From positions 66,758,039-66,822,038 of the forward strand of contig OY997593.1 of NCBI GenBank assembly GCA_963921825.1: DNA of 64,000 nucleotides. The letters run 5' to 3'. Below are positions 30,960 to 43,552 of the stretch, one piece after another. Both the position numbers and the translations under genes were made by a program. Origin of the DNA: Erodium maritimum (taxonomy: Eukaryota; Streptophyta; Magnoliopsida; Geraniales; Geraniaceae). The stretch's first letter is position 1. Each line of letters begins with the position of its first letter. A model generated the notes under the pieces. The model searched no databases. It saw only the letters and a program-made list of their open reading frames with translations, and was not told the origin of the DNA.

Positions 30960-32930
30960 GTTAAGGAGAATCCTCCTCTTCGCTATTCCTAACCTCCTCA
31001 GTAAAAAGAACCCGCTGTGGAACCTCAATGTCTAAACAGTCAAATTGTTCGAGCACCAATGGTCCAAGGTCAATGGCCTTTTTACCAACCTTTTTGCAAT
31101 AGCTCCAGTCTCCCGAACCGTCTTTGAGCTTCTTTGCAATATCGACTATGAAGTTGCTCGTATTACTGTTCCCGGTAGACGACGACTTCACTCTCGTACG
31201 ATACACAACAGTAGGAGACACAATTGCCTTTGTAACACCTGTTGATTTTTTGGTCTACCACACCCACACTTGGGTTGAACAAAGACTGTCGTAGAGTTAC
31301 CATAAACCTGCGAAAGTGTCGGCAACTCAACACTACTTGCCACAACCTCAGACGTCCCGCCCACCTACAAACTAGAAATATCAGCAGAATGCTCAGTCAA
31401 CAAAATCCTGGCTGCACTTGGCGTTCTACAGCCTGCGACGTATCCCGTGATAAACTCAACGCAGCACCAGAGTCCATGTCCCTAATAAAAGCTTTGCTTT
31501 CTAAAAACAACTTGGAGAAAGGACTAATCACCGGCCCAAGGCTTTTTCTACTAAGCTTTGCGTCTAATTTGAAACAAGGACAACCTCAAAATTAGTAGTG
31601 TTGCCTAACGAAACCTCCTCTGAACTAGAAGCCATGGACGATGAAGCAGCTGCACTGGATTCAAAATGAAACAAAACTCCTTTCGACTCCACCAGATTTA
31701 GGACAACAGGGAAAAAATCACCCCCCAAATTCAAGACCACTTCCTGAGTAAATGGTACCATCAAAGAACAATGAACAAAAATAAACGCTCGACCAAATGA
31801 TTCACCACAATCATCCTTCTCCACAACCGAGATCACTTCTCAAATTTGACCAGCTAGAAGCTTTAAATTAGCCAAAGACCAGCCATGAAAGGGGACTCCT
31901 AACACCTCGAACCAGCAAAAACGTTCCGACTTCAAAAGCACAAAAGCCTTTGCAAAACAATCAAACTATTTCTTCAACCACGGAACACCTTGATCGTTCA
32001 AGGCTACTGCATAATTCAGGTCAGGACAAGAAATAATGAACACCATGTTCCCAAAACCACGAACGTCAACGTCCCGAACTCCCTCTTGCTTAATTGCCTC
32101 CTGAATATTGCTGACAGAACACTCATTTCAAGCAATTCCCAATAAACCAGAGTCCACCAAATTCTTATGGCTAGACACCACCGTCCCAACACAATCAACA
32201 GCTCCTACAGATCTATCCACAGGCTTGTTTAGTCTGACATCAGACCTACGTTTACTCTCCATCAACTTACCCTTCAGATCATGGGCAACTAGTAATCAAT
32301 GACCCTTAGCCAACGAGCCGTGACATTTTTCGATGACTTTTTCAGCATCCAATAAAGATTTAGCATACACAAATCCAAAAAACTTTCCTTTAGCATTTGG
32401 TCTCTTAACAACATTGGCTTTCACCACATTACCAACACACTGATAGTAATCCCTTAACCATGTAGCATCTACTTCATATGGTAAATTGAAGAAAAACAAT
32501 TTAGGATTGGGATTGGAACTGACTTATGCCTCGATAAACTGTAGATCAAAAACATCGTCCTTCTTCAACGTGTTAGGATTAGGATTGACCTGAAGCTCGG
32601 TGATCAGGGGATCAGAGGAACCGGCCTTATTCCCATGCCCTTCATGTGAAACCTGCCCCTCAGCCGCGACCAATTTCCCCTTTTCAGAAACTCGCACAAC
32701 ATTGCGATCTCCCACAACTTGACTCTGCACGCCCAAACTTGCAACACGCGTAACACCAAATGACCAAGCTAGATTAGTAGCAGAAGGAAAAGACACCCTT
32801 TTCCCTTCGATCACCACTTCCCTGAACATCGGAGTGACAACCGAACCTCCTGAAATGGTCGACGCCGACGACGCCCCAAACTCTCTGCAGCTCCTCTCCT
32901 CTTCTCTCATATTTTTTCTCATTGACCAAT
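30960..32930 (-). pseudogene. Decayed LINE ORF1, minus strand
   Basis: Fragments in several frames: an N-terminal basic/acidic part with FREVVIEGKRVSF (about 32900-32540), an RRM-like piece (32499-32296) with FFFNLPYEVDATWLRDYY and GKFFGFVYAKS, middle pieces to 31560, and a C-terminal piece (31221-30961) with DGSGDWSYCKKVGKKAIDLG that matches the PWEYCKAIGLKSF region of the intact LINE ORF1 at 21570. Stops and shifts separate the pieces, so no product is expected. Confidence 0.75.
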
Positions 32931-33019
32931 GGCCCACTCTCAACAAAAGGGTAAATGGATCGAGAGAATGTTGGAATGTGCAATCGAAGAAAACATAATC
33001 AATCCATCTGAAGAGGTTC

Positions 33020-33848
33020 ACAGTTTGTTAGACAAAGCCATGATCGCACAGCATACCGGGTTGTTCTCTGATGTCGTCTATAGTTGGCAACCACCGGTCT
33101 AATTCACGGTAAATGATCACCAATACAACCTTCCATATTATCTCGTTGATGGTATTTACCCTTCTTTGCTAGTTTTTGTGAAAACAATCCCATTGGCTCA
33201 ACTTTTGAAGCACAAGAAATTTGTTGAAGTCCAAGAAGCGTACAGGAAGGATGTGGAACGATCATTTGGGTTCCTCCAATATCAGTTTCACATTATTACT
33301 CGGCCGATTCGAATGTGGAAACCCTCTTCCCTCATCCTAGTCATGAATGTATGTGTTATCATACACAATATGATTATCGAGGCATAACGTCGTACATATG
33401 ATGACTACATTAAACAAATAAATGAAGAACGGTCCAACGAGCCAAGATTCACGCAATCAAGCTTCGTTCCGACCAATGTCATAATAGCAAACACCCAAAT
33501 GATTCATGATCAACGTGCTCACCATGCATTAAAAGCATACCTCATCAAAAACATTTGGAATAAGTTTGACGATGAAGAATAATTATCTTTCATTTTGATT
33601 TTTATTTGGATTATTATGTTAGCATTTTAGTTATTTTCAATGAAATGTCATTTCCATTTAATTTGTGTGTATTAATTAAAATTCCTTTTATAATACTTTT
33701 TAGGCTATCAATCTATTATAAATCATGGATTGTAGATGATTTTGTTTCAGCCTGACTGGAAGAGGAGATAGAAATAGTTTTAATTTTTTTTTTCATTCTA
33801 TCAGTCTCCTCCTTTCAGCCAACAACAGTGTTAATGACTGCGGATGCT
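33020..33848 (+). mobile_element. PIF/Harbinger transposon, 3' fragment
   Basis: A transposase C-terminus (33050-33582) is followed by about 270 bp of AT-rich sequence ending CTGCGGATGCT, whose reverse complement AGCATCCGCAG is a typical Harbinger terminus, then TTA (33849-33851) as expected for the target duplication. The 5' end was not found; the decayed LINE adjoins on the left. Confidence 0.65.
33050..33582 (+). pseudogene. PIF/Harbinger (DDE_4-type) transposase, C-terminal fragment
   Basis: The translation passes through FTVNDHQYN, YYLVDGIYP, FVKTIPLAQ, FVEVQEAYRKDVERSFGFLQYQFHIITRP and MNVCVIIHNMIIEA, the conserved C-terminal half of plant Harbinger transposases, including the E of the catalytic triad in KDVER. 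In-frame stops occur at 33101-33103 (before FTVND) and after MIIEA at 33388. The frame continues in recognisable form to a final stop near 33582. The N-terminal half with the first catalytic D is missing. Not functional. Confidence 0.85.
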
Positions 33849-33851
33849 TTA

Positions 33852-34125
33852 ACTTATGTTGTTAAAATTGATTGGCTGATACACAAAATTATAATTTAAA
33901 CTAGTATTTTGTTCACCATTTTCTTGATGTGGAACCCCGATAGGTATTTTTTTTTTATAATCTGTGGAGTCTAACCTGGCTCATAACACAAGTATATAAC
34001 AATGTCTCGATCAAAATAATTGTTTTTGTGTCTACCAAGTAATTTAATCATATTCATTATGATCTTGTATCCTGATTTTGTAAAAATCCAACTTATCTAT
34101 CGATTATGCTCATATATATACATGG
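33852..34125. other. Intergenic sequence, nothing recognised
   Basis: AT-rich DNA between the Harbinger terminus and the Mutator-like MITE. Confidence 0.5.
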
Positions 34126-34134
34126 ATGATATCT

Positions 34135-34637
34135 AGTAAAAACCACTCTTATCGTGAAAACTACAAACAAATCTAAGGCACATGATGCGGTCAAGATAAC
34201 GTCATCAGAGCACGCACGATACTGACATGTGGCCCTGGCCGCCCGCGTCTTTGATCGCACGCAGCGCGTGTTGTCTACGCGCGCAACACGCATGGTATCA
34301 ACACTCAATATAGTATCAACACTCTATATGGTACCCGTACCATGTAAGGTAAGGTATCAGTACCGTGTTAGGTAAGCTATCAACACTTTGCATAGTATCA
34401 ACACTCTGTATGTAGGTATCAACACTCTGGATGTAGGTATCAACACTCTGGATGTAGGTATCAACACTCTGTATGTAGGTATCAGCATTGTGTTAGGTAA
34501 GCTATCAGTACTTGGTGCACGCATCAACAGCGAAGCGCGCACGTGTCAACATCATGTGCGTTCTGATGACGTCAGCAGTACGTGCATCCTGTGGCTCATA
34601 TTGGTTTGCAGTTTGCACAACAAGGGGTGGTTTGTAT
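34135..34637. mobile_element. Mutator-like MITE with ~110-bp terminal inverted repeats
   Basis: The first ~110 bp and the last ~110 bp are imperfect inverted repeats (left AAAAACCACTC..., right complement ACAAACCACCC...; both contain ACGTCATCAGA.CGCAC further in). Flanking 9-mers ATGATATCT (34126-34134) and TTGATACCT (34638-34646) differ at two positions, consistent with an old 9-bp Mutator target duplication. There is no transposase. The centre holds a tandem repeat. Confidence 0.7.
34290..34510 (+). repeat. Minisatellite of GTATCAACACTCTGNATGTAG units
   Basis: Four near-identical 24-bp units occupy about 34396-34480, and more diverged GTATCAACACTC units lie on both sides. The array forms the centre of the Mutator-like MITE. 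Confidence 0.8.
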
Positions 34638-34719
34638 TTGATACCTATTATATATATAAACACATCATGGCTAGTTTGTCTTCAAAAAGGAAATCAACAA
34701 ATCAACTAACTAAATATAT

Positions 34720-36435
34720 CCCTTCACCCTCTTCAAAAGTTCTATTTTCCCGTACCTACTGTCACTCCCCTTGCGATCCTTTTGATGACGACCTTAGCTC
34801 CGACCTTGGTAGTTTCCGGCGGAGGCCATCCCTTTCTCCCCCTTCCCTACTTCTACTCATATTTCCCCTTTCTCCTTCATCCTATTTCTTCTACCCCACC
34901 GTCTTCTGTTTCTTACCATTATATATTTGGAGAATCACACAAGTTCTGCTCAACGGTGCTCGTGGGTTACAACCGTTCACTCCGCTCTGTGTGGTGGTGG
35001 CGTCTGGAATTATTCCCCGTCGTGCTCTACTACCCTTGGTTGGATCGACATGCATCTACGTCTAGCCTTTGGTGTCTTCACCTAATTCAGGTTGAGCCTT
35101 TAAGGCTTAGATCTGACCGTCCCGGTCGTGATGCAGAGAGCTTTCTCTCGACCTCGGGTGGATCGTTTGGTCCTTTTCTCGCCGAAGTTTGGTTGACTGA
35201 AGTTTGAGGTTGCAATTTCTTGGGTAAGACCATCCTTTTGCCTGGATCCCCAAAGGTTCTGGTCACTGGTGCGTGCAAGAAGTGGTGGTGCTGGTGGGTC
35301 ACCATGGCTCGTTTACCGAAGTTGTCAGGTCCGTCTACATATCTGACTTCGCTAGGACTACATCTGTTTTTTTACCTCCCTTTATCTCGTCGGAGTCTTT
35401 CTTTAGATTACAACCTCTCGCTATTCTTTGTTCTGATCCTCTTTTTAAGCGTCTCTCAGGTCTGCTTCGTTTGGCCTTGGTGGACTATTGGTTGGTTCCT
35501 CGATCGTTGGGTTGCCATTTCTTTGGGTTTTCCAACTCTCGAGGACTACAAAACGAGACTTTTCTCTGGCCAGCCCTTATGTTTTCAAATCTGGCCCCAT
35601 TTGGATTATTGGTGGATTTATCGATTGTGGTGGGTGTTTTCATAGGCTACTTTCGAGAATCTAATGCGTGGTACTTCTCTTCAGCCATCGTTCGAAGTTC
35701 AGGTTATGCGTGGTTGGTCTGCTCCTCCCCGATACTAATCGTGGGAATGTGTTTCCGATCCGATTCGTTGCCGTTGTTTTATCATGGCGTGATGTTGCTC
35801 TCTGTGCCTCCATGGTATACTTTCTCTCCTTTGCTTAACCTTATGTTTTTGTTGACCCCTTATTTTTACTTTTATTCGTATTCTACTGGGATTTCTCCTA
35901 TTTCCTTTCACTTCCGTGGTAAGGATTCGTCGATTTGTAGGTGTTAGACACCGACAAGTAGTTAAGTCAATTGTGCCTATTGGCTGATTTCTCTCGTATT
36001 CATTTTTATGGTATGGTGAGTTATGGAAGGTGACTTACCGGATCTGTCTCCGTCGTTTGCGATGTTGGTCGCTGGCTTATTAATGGTCGGCATTCTCTAA
36101 CTAGGAGAGATTCATGCTCCTAATGAGACATGGGGTTTTTTAATCTTTCGTTGATGTTTGGGTTGAAACAAGTTTTGTGTGGGCTTAGTGGGTGGAAAAT
36201 CTGGATTATAAACTTTTATTATACTGTGTGGTTCATGGTTGTCAAATCTGGGTATTAGACCTCATTTATCTTTACTTGTTTTTGTACTTAATGATTGTAA
36301 AATCCGTTTGTTAAGACTTTCGTTTATTTCCTTGTTTGAATAGCTGAGATTCCTTCCATGGTAATACTCTTTTTTTGAACTGGTTTGAGACTAAGACATG
36401 TTCAATCCTTTGATCTTATTTTTTCAGTAAAGATA
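34720..36435 (+). mobile_element. Pyrimidine-rich non-LTR retroposon-like element, 1.7 kb, boundaries approximate
   Basis: A sequence starting with a C/T-rich stretch and continuing T- and G-rich. It contains the phrase AAATCTGGGTATTAGACCTC (about 36246) that has a close match in the retroposon at 50218-51533 (about 51330), which ties the two to one family. I could not find a poly(A) tail with target duplication; the 3' end is probably near 36430. Open frames over it have no recognised domains and are treated as incidental. Confidence 0.45.
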
Positions 36436-38085
36436 ATTTAATCCATAGAATTGTATGGTCTATGCTTTTATTTTTCATCTTTCATCCTCTAAAAATTGAA
36501 TATTTATATATTTGTATTTGTTGATATAAAAAAGTCCAACCACAGAACAACACAGAACAATATAAAAATGCATGTGGCCTTTATATTCGTCTTCAATTAT
36601 CAACTAAACCAAAAATGCGTGACAATATTCAATTTTTAGAGGATGGTTTGGTGGGTGTGTTGCAAGTTTAGTTGTTGCATGGCTGCATGCAATGGTACAT
36701 CTACTATTATCGGAAGATATTCTATTATGGCATATTATACATGTATCTATTCATCATATTTGCACTAAGACAGCTACGTTGTCACAATCCGAACAGCTTT
36801 GCGATATGGAAGCTTGGTCAGCAGAAAGATATGATATGAGGCCGATTGATTAATGTTAACCACAATTATTGTGAAAAATGTAGCTTACCAACTCGATTAC
36901 TGATAATTAATTAGTTAGTTAATTAGGGTTTGATTATAAAAAGACAAGAGTAGTTTGTTAGTCCAAGAGACTTGACTTGACTCATGGTCCACCACAAGAT
37001 AAACGTTAGGCTTTCATGTTCTCGTACTTTGTATGAATATTTGTTTGGTCGATTTTCGCAATTTAACTAAATGACGTGACAAAAATTATTGTCTTGTCGT
37101 GTTTTTGGACCTTCGATAAATTTTTAGAGCTTGGTTTCTCAATTCGTTCAAATTGTGTTTTAATTTTAGTTGGTGGGATTGTGCTTAGTTCATTTACGAA
37201 TCGATTAAAAATGGGTCGTTGTGGTTGCTTTTGCTCGGAGTTGTGACGAGCATGCTCTATGACGGAGAATCATCCAATGAATAGGAACAATTTAGTAGCA
37301 AGACATCAAGATTTTCGTCTATATCCATTCAATTAATTACAAATTTAGATCCATTTTTAATTTATAAACTAATCGTGTGTTTCGTTTTTTAAAACATTTT
37401 GTTAGTTTTATATAAAAATGAAAATGTTTTGGAATATATATTTAGGAGAAAACAGCGTCAACCACTGGTATACAAGAAGAGTTAATGGTGGATATAAATA
37501 CATTATCATCAAACTTGTTAGAGGAAGAAATACTTGTGGAAACTATATTAATGAGATAGTAATGTGTATTAAGAATAAGATAAAAGTAGAAAGTGTAGCT
37601 TGCCAGCTGTTTCGGATAAGCTATTTTAGGCAGTAGCTATTAGCCAGTAGTAGCTGTGCCCATACGTCACTCACTAATCCCTTTGACTTATTTGTAATTT
37701 AATTAGCCAACTAGCTTTGCCACGCTCATAAATTGGGTCCTCTGGTCACATAATAACTGGTTGATTTTCGGATTAATTATTTTAGGTAACAGACAGTCAA
37801 TCCATTTGAGATTATCCATTTAAGCTTTCATCCTAGAAACATGTATTATTCTGTCGAGCACCCATGTAACATGAGTTTTGGTCGGATTTGATCAGCATGG
37901 ACCTTTAAGGTGGGAGCACGAAGGAGTACCAGTGACGATAAAACAGTGAAGCCAGAAACTCCTGCTCGGTGAAAGGGTTATAATGTTTGGGATAATCGGC
38001 ATTGGTGATGAAAGGGTTATATTTTTCGGTTAATCGATATGGATGAATCGATGATAGAGTTGAATTTTTCCGGTTATTCTGGAAG
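36436..38085. other. Intergenic region with a 22-bp perfect inverted repeat
   Basis: AT-rich, no recognised gene. At 36483-36504 and 36624-36645 lies a perfect 22-bp inverted repeat separated by 119 bp, a small MITE or hairpin. The remainder shows nothing I can name. Confidence 0.5.
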
Positions 38086-38090
38086 GAAGA

Positions 38091-38686
38091 TGTTAGAATA
38101 AAGGTAGTAAGATACCTCTATTGGTGTTTGGTGTCAAATACAATTCCGATTAGTACTGCCTATTAGGTGGCTAAAAATCCAAATAGGATTTGAATTCCTA
38201 ATCATTAATGTTAATGCCCTATGTTCCTGTACCTATAAATACATGGTGTGATGGCTTCATTAGCATTAACAATTCCACTTATTGCTCCAAGAGAGCTTCG
38301 GCAATCTATCTCCAATCCTAGAAAATTTCCAATACCAAATCCAAGTCTCTCCTTTAAGAGCAAGTATATTGTTCTTCTTTTATAATTCTTATTATATTTC
38401 TGGGTACCGTCTCCGCAATTCCACATTCAGAATCGTGAGTGGGCACGAGTCTGAATTAGAAGTTGTGATAACTCGGGGAGCATACCGACCTGTTCGCCAC
38501 CTCGGACGCGCCGGACTAATTTGCTTCAAGTCAGTGGACCTCATTGCCACGCCACAGCTTGCTCAATTATTACTCTACTAAAACCGGGTGTGTTCGTTCT
38601 TATTTTTATTGGTTTTGTTCGTTCTGATTGCCTGCTTGCCTGCTGTCTGGTTATAACTAGTATTTAGGGAAACCTTTAGTTTTACA
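38091..38686 (+). repeat. 5' LTR of the young copia element
   Basis: It begins TGTTAGAATAAAGG and ends TTTTACA. A CTATAAATA TATA box at about 38233-38241 suits transcription start inside the LTR. Confidence 0.95.
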
Positions 38687-38735
38687 ATTTGAAGCAAATT
38701 ACATACCTACTTACTAGTTGGCGAATCTGAACAAC

Positions 38736-41700
38736 ATGAATGTTGTTGGTAGATCTCTGATGCATGATAATAAGATTGAACCTTTGGACGGGAAAAATTA
38801 TCGTAGATGGAATCAGAAGATTTTCATGTGCCTGGAACAACTTGAATTGGATTATGTGTTACTGAATGACCCTCCTGCTTTAGAAGCTATAACTGTCACC
38901 TCTAAGGATTCTGAAACTGCTTCTGATACTCCCCATGTGCCTGCCTCAACGTCCAAGACGAATGAAGCTACTATTTTAAAATTTGAAAAGGACAATAAAA
39001 CTGCTAGGTTTCATCTGCTTAGTTCTATGTCAAATATCTTGTTCGACTTATACTCTGTGCATAAGTCGGCTAGAACTATTTGGGAACTACTGGAAAAGAA
39101 GTACGGGACCGATGATGCCGGAAAGAAGAAGTATGCGGTAGGCAAGTGGCTTGCCTTCCATATGGTCGACAACAAGTCCATCATGGAACAAGTGCACGAT
39201 TATGAGAACCTGTCAGCTGCGGTGGTCAACGAAGGCATGAAGATTTGTGAGATATTTCTTGCGAATGTCCTGCTCGAGAAGTTTCCCCCATCTTGGAGTG
39301 AATACCGTAATTATTTAAAACATAAAAAACGGGACCTAACTCTCAAAGAACTTATATCTCATATGCAGACCGAGGAAGCAAATCGAATGAAGGACAAGTT
39401 GGACCGTCTTGCCCCTCCTATGGTGAAAGCTAACATTGTGGAAGATGGTGAACCCTCACGAGCCAATAGGTTCAAACCGAAATCCAAAGGTGTCCAAAAG
39501 CGAGGACCCTTCAAGAAGAAGGGAAAGTTTGTGAATCCAAACTTCAAAACCAACAAACCTCCACTGAGCTTGACTTGCTTCGTATGTGCAAAAGTGGGGC
39601 ATCGAGCTTATCAATGCCCAAATCGGAAGAATCCTCCGAAGGATCAAGCAAAGGCGTACTTGGCTGAAGATGATGATGACATCGTGGCCGCTGTGGTTGT
39701 CGAGGCAAACATGGTCTCGAATAGTGTCGACTGGGTGTTGGACTCAGCGGCAACTCGACACTTGTGCAATACTAAGGAGCTGTTCTTCGAATTTCATGAA
39801 GCCGCGCCGGGAGAAGTCGTTTATATGGGAGATGATCATCAAGCTCCGATCGCTGGCCGAGGAACCATAAGGTTGAAGCTCACATCCGGAAAGACTCTAG
39901 CTCTGCATGATGCCTTGTGTGTCCCTACGATACGCCGGAATCTCGTCTCCAACTATCTCCTCAATAGAGCTGGAATCAAGACTGTCATAGAGAATGACAC
40001 TGCCATTTTCACTAAGAGTAATGTGTTCGTAGGGAAAGCATATGTTCGTGGTAGTCTTTTCCTCTTCAATGTTGATGAAGTTTTAGTCAATAAGAACGCT
40101 TCAGCTTCCGCTTATATCGTTGAGTCTCTTGATCTTTGGCATGGTAGATTAGGACACGTTAATGTTGAATCGATTAAACGCCTAAAAACCATGTCAAACT
40201 TACCAACTCTTTCTACCTCTGAACTCTCGAAAAAATGTGAAATTTGTACGGAGGCAAAATTCACGAAGAAGTCTTGTAAACCCGTTACAACAAGGAAAAC
40301 CAACCTTCTTGAATTAATCCATACCGATCTTGCGGATTTCAAGAACACGAGGAGCAAGGGAGGCAAACATTATTATGTTACCTTCATCAATGATTGCTCG
40401 AGGTTCACAAGAGTCTATTTACTTAAAACAAAAGACGAAGCTGAGGAGATGTTCGTCAAGTTCAAGAATGAGGTAGAAAACCAACTGGAGAGGAAGATCA
40501 AGAGAGTAAGGTCCGATAGAGGTGGCGAGTATGGTTCAAACTTTTTGAAGAAAGTTTGTGAATCGCACGGTATTATCCACGAGACCAGTGCACCATATAA
40601 ACCTCAACAAAATGGAGTAGCTGAACGCAAAAATCGAACTCTAAAGAACATGATGAACGCAATGCTCTTGAGTTCGGGCCTTTCTGACGAAATGTGGGGG
40701 GAAGCAGTCTTATCAGCATGCCATGTCCTCAACCGAGTACCGCACAAGAAGCTCGACAAGACCCCTTACGAGATTTGGAAAGGTTACGCTCCAAACCTGC
40801 GGTTTCTCAGAGTGTGGGGGTGCTTAGCCAAAGTCGGCCTCACTGACCCCAAGAGGACTACAATTGGATCAAAAACCTATGATTGCGTGTTCATAGGTTA
40901 CGCTCAGAACAGCGCGGCGTATAGATTCATGTCTCTAGAGGACCACTCGATTTCTGAAGCTAGAGATGATGATTTCTATGAACTCATCTTTCCTCTAAAG
41001 AAAGACGTTGCTACTTCTTCAGTCGAACCCACTATCACTAGTTCCTTTCCGTCGTTGACTGATAGTTGGGTCACCGATCCTTCGACTTCCGGTGATCGCC
41101 CTGAAGAACCTAGAAGAAGCAAGAGGACTAGGGTCGAGAAGAGCTTTGGAGACGACTTTGTGACGTCCTTTCTCTCGGAAGTCTCTACGGCGGACGACCT
41201 CACCGACGAGCTTGTTTCAGCTTTCCTGCTAGAAGATGATCCCAGAACCTACGCTGAGGCTCTTAGATCAGTTGATGCTAACCTCTGGAAGGAAGCCATC
41301 AAGAATGAACTGGACTCTATCGTATCCAACCGGACTTGGGAACTAGCGGACTTACCTAAAGGTTCTAAACCTATTAGTAGTAAGTGGATCTTCAAGAAGA
41401 AGATGAGACCCGACGGTACTATAGAACGGTTCAAGGCGAGACTCGTAGTACGTGGGTTTACACAGAAGAAGGACGTTGACTACTTCGATACTTACTCCCC
41501 TGTGACCAAGATCGCGACAATTAGATCACTTGTTGCCCTTGCTGCCATTCACGACTTGATTATCCATCAGATGGACGTCAAGACCGCATTCCTGAACGGT
41601 GACTTAGAGGAAGAAATTTACATGACACAACCCGAGGGGTTCGTTGTCAAGGGTCAAGAGGAGAAGGTGTGTAGACTTCGTAAGTCTCTTTATGGACTGA

Positions 41701-42800
41701 AACAAGCACCTAAGCAATGGTATGAAAAGTTCAACCATACCTTGGTGAGTGACGGATATACGGTGAACAACTCTGATTCATGTGTATACTCGAAGATGAC
41801 CGAATCAGGTTGCGTCATTATTTGTCTCTATGTTGATGACATGTTGATTTTTGGAGCTAATATCGAGTCCGTGAACGTAGCTAAAAATTTCCTGTCTTCA
41901 CATTTTGAGATGAAGGACTTAGGAGAAGCCAACATAATCCTTGGAGTGAAAGTGGTCCGTAACTCCAATGGAATCTCCTTAAGCCAATCTCATTACGTTG
42001 AGAAAGTGTTGAAGAAATTCAACCACTTTAACGTTGCAGCTGCTAGAACTCCCTATGATCCTAGCATACATCTCGTAAAGAACTTAGGTGAAAGCGTTTC
42101 ACAAATCAATTGCGCTAAGATTATAGGAAGTGTGATGTTCCTCATGAACTGTACCCGACCAGATATAGCCTATGCTGTGAGCAGGTTGAGTCGGTACACA
42201 CATAACCCGAGCGAAGAACATTGGGATGCTCTTCGTAGATTACTAAAGTACCTGAAAGGGAAAACCGGTTGGTCCTTACACTACAGTAGATTCCCCGCCG
42301 TGTTAGAGGGATATTGCGATGCAAACTGGGTTTCAGGTAACGACGAGATCAGCTCGACAAGCGGGTATGTGTTCACCCTGGGTGGAGGCGCTATTTCGTG
42401 GAAATCGTCTAAACAGACATGTATAGCCCGCTCCACTATGGAGTCTGAGTTCATTGCTCTCGATTTAGCTGGACAAGAAGCAGACTGGTTGAGGAACTTA
42501 CTAGCAGATGTGCCTGTATGGGGAAGACAGGCACAACCCGTTTCACTACATTGCGATTCACAATCGGCGATATGTGTTGCGAAGAATAATGTCTACAATG
42601 GGAAGAGAAGACATATTCGTATTCGACATGGTGCAGTGAAACAACTCCTGAAACGAGGAGTAATTTCCTTGGATTACGTGAAGTCTGAAAGGAATCTCGC
42701 AGATCCCTTCACTAAAGGACTACCACGAAGGGTGGTCCTTGATACGTCAAGGGGTATGGGCTTAAAACCTCTAGACGAAGACCGTGTGGCTGACCTTTGA
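38736..42800 (+). CDS. gag-pol: Copia gag-pol polyprotein, uninterrupted
   Basis: The frame is open from 38718. The first ATG is 38736, preceded by TTGGCGAATCTG, which would read MANL if the first codon were ATG; the original start may have mutated. Counting from 38718: gag/UBN2-type region (about 20-230), CCHC zinc knuckle C287-C300, protease DSAAT (342-346), GAG-pre-integrase H/C zinc (about 474-510). Integrase D537, D600 and E636 have the 35-residue spacing. Reverse transcriptase carries YVDD, and RNase H carries CDANW and STMESEF. It would yield all enzymes for copying and integrating the element. No stop or shift is seen. Confidence 0.95.
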   Translation: MNVVGRSLMHDNKIEPLDGKNYRRWNQKIFMCLEQLELDYVLLNDPPALEAITVTSKDSETASDTPHVPASTSKTNEATILKFEKDNKTARFHLLSSMSNILFDLYSVHKSARTIWELLEKKYGTDDAGKKKYAVGKWLAFHMVDNKSIMEQVHDYENLSAAVVNEGMKICEIFLANVLLEKFPPSWSEYRNYLKHKKRDLTLKELISHMQTEEANRMKDKLDRLAPPMVKANIVEDGEPSRANRFKPKSKGVQKRGPFKKKGKFVNPNFKTNKPPLSLTCFVCAKVGHRAYQCPNRKNPPKDQAKAYLAEDDDDIVAAVVVEANMVSNSVDWVLDSAATRHLCNTKELFFEFHEAAPGEVVYMGDDHQAPIAGRGTIRLKLTSGKTLALHDALCVPTIRRNLVSNYLLNRAGIKTVIENDTAIFTKSNVFVGKAYVRGSLFLFNVDEVLVNKNASASAYIVESLDLWHGRLGHVNVESIKRLKTMSNLPTLSTSELSKKCEICTEAKFTKKSCKPVTTRKTNLLELIHTDLADFKNTRSKGGKHYYVTFINDCSRFTRVYLLKTKDEAEEMFVKFKNEVENQLERKIKRVRSDRGGEYGSNFLKKVCESHGIIHETSAPYKPQQNGVAERKNRTLKNMMNAMLLSSGLSDEMWGEAVLSACHVLNRVPHKKLDKTPYEIWKGYAPNLRFLRVWGCLAKVGLTDPKRTTIGSKTYDCVFIGYAQNSAAYRFMSLEDHSISEARDDDFYELIFPLKKDVATSSVEPTITSSFPSLTDSWVTDPSTSGDRPEEPRRSKRTRVEKSFGDDFVTSFLSEVSTADDLTDELVSAFLLEDDPRTYAEALRSVDANLWKEAIKNELDSIVSNRTWELADLPKGSKPISSKWIFKKKMRPDGTIERFKARLVVRGFTQKKDVDYFDTYSPVTKIATIRSLVALAAIHDLIIHQMDVKTAFLNGDLEEEIYMTQPEGFVVKGQEEKVCRLRKSLYGLKQAPKQWYEKFNHTLVSDGYTVNNSDSCVYSKMTESGCVIICLYVDDMLIFGANIESVNVAKNFLSSHFEMKDLGEANIILGVKVVRNSNGISLSQSHYVEKVLKKFNHFNVAAARTPYDPSIHLVKNLGESVSQINCAKIIGSVMFLMNCTRPDIAYAVSRLSRYTHNPSEEHWDALRRLLKYLKGKTGWSLHYSRFPAVLEGYCDANWVSGNDEISSTSGYVFTLGGGAISWKSSKQTCIARSTMESEFIALDLAGQEADWLRNLLADVPVWGRQAQPVSLHCDSQSAICVAKNNVYNGKRRHIRIRHGAVKQLLKRGVISLDYVKSERNLADPFTKGLPRRVVLDTSRGMGLKPLDEDRVADL

Positions 42801-43140
42801 TGAGGTACCGAGACGTCATTCGAGTCTTTATGATCTATAGTCACATCTTGTGGTGGTGCTATGCGACACACTTGATAGATCTTGATCCATAGTCATTTTT
42901 GTGGTGGTGCTCCTTGAGAGACACTTGATGGATCTCATTCTCGATCTAGATCTATAGTCACGTTTGTGGTGGTGCTATTTGAGACGCACTTGATAGATCT
43001 TGATCTTTAGCCTAAATCTATACCCACTTTTTGGGTGTGCTTTGAGATGCACTTTATAGATCGGATTGTTAGTCGATAGCCAATTTCTGGTGGTGCTATC
43101 TGAGACGCACTTGATGGACTACACTGACAAGGATGGACAT
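42801..43140 (+). repeat. Tandem direct repeats between gag-pol and the 3' LTR
   Basis: Five diverged ~55-60-bp units share TGTGGTGGTGCTAT, GAGACGCACTTGATAGATC and a GATC(T/C)ATAGTCAC link. A further partial GTGCTACCGAGACGCAC copy occurs near 43170. No coding frame. Confidence 0.8.
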
Positions 43141-43535
43141 GTTGTCCTTAATGGTTCGAGCCGTCACGGCAGGTGCTACCGAGACGCACTAAGGAACCAC
43201 CTACGTGGGTGTGATGGTGGGCCGCTATCTATGAAAGACTTGGGCTAAGTCTTTCTAGAGCACTCATTAGACCGAGGCAAACGCAGGGCCTTTAATAGCG
43301 CTTTTTGATGTTTCGCGGAACTTGCGGAGTTTTGAAGCTATGATATGTGTCGCAAGGCGTATCAACCGAAGTTGAACAAGTTCAAGACTTGTTTTCACTT
43401 GTTCTAAGTAAGTTGTTACCTTACTTCACTACGTGTCAATTCAAATCTAAAGATATTGACACTTAAGTATCTCGTTCTTCCTGTACCCAGAAATTTTCTT
43501 TTCTTATCTTGTTTGCTCTCTAAAAAAAAATCTAC

Positions 43536-43552
43536 TACATTTAGTGGGGGAT
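43536..43552 (+). promoter_or_regulatory. Polypurine tract of the young copia element
   Basis: ACATTTAGTGGGGGAT immediately precedes the 3' LTR. The G5 run is the likely plus-strand primer. Confidence 0.75.

Larger units (their letters stand above)
27163..32940 (-). mobile_element. L1-type LINE on the minus strand, heavily decayed, about 5.8 kb
   Basis: Minus-strand fragments occur in the order expected of a LINE: ORF1 (about 32930-31000), endonuclease, reverse transcriptase, zf-RVT (to 27426). Several stops and at least three frameshifts break the frames. The 3' end near 27163 reads ATTTTTATCGTGTATC on the minus strand, typical of plant L1 3' ends, but no clear poly(A) tail or target duplication is visible. 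Both boundaries are approximate. Confidence 0.8.

Noticed and set aside
34388-35947. Two frames of about 225 codons on the + strand
   Set aside because: The first begins in the minisatellite and crosses an element boundary; the second lies in a T-rich retroposon body and shows only low-complexity hydrophobic residues.
38211-38581. Open frames in the 5' LTR of the young copia element, repeated at 43674-44044
   Set aside because: They are duplicated only because the LTR is duplicated; LTRs of this group are non-coding.
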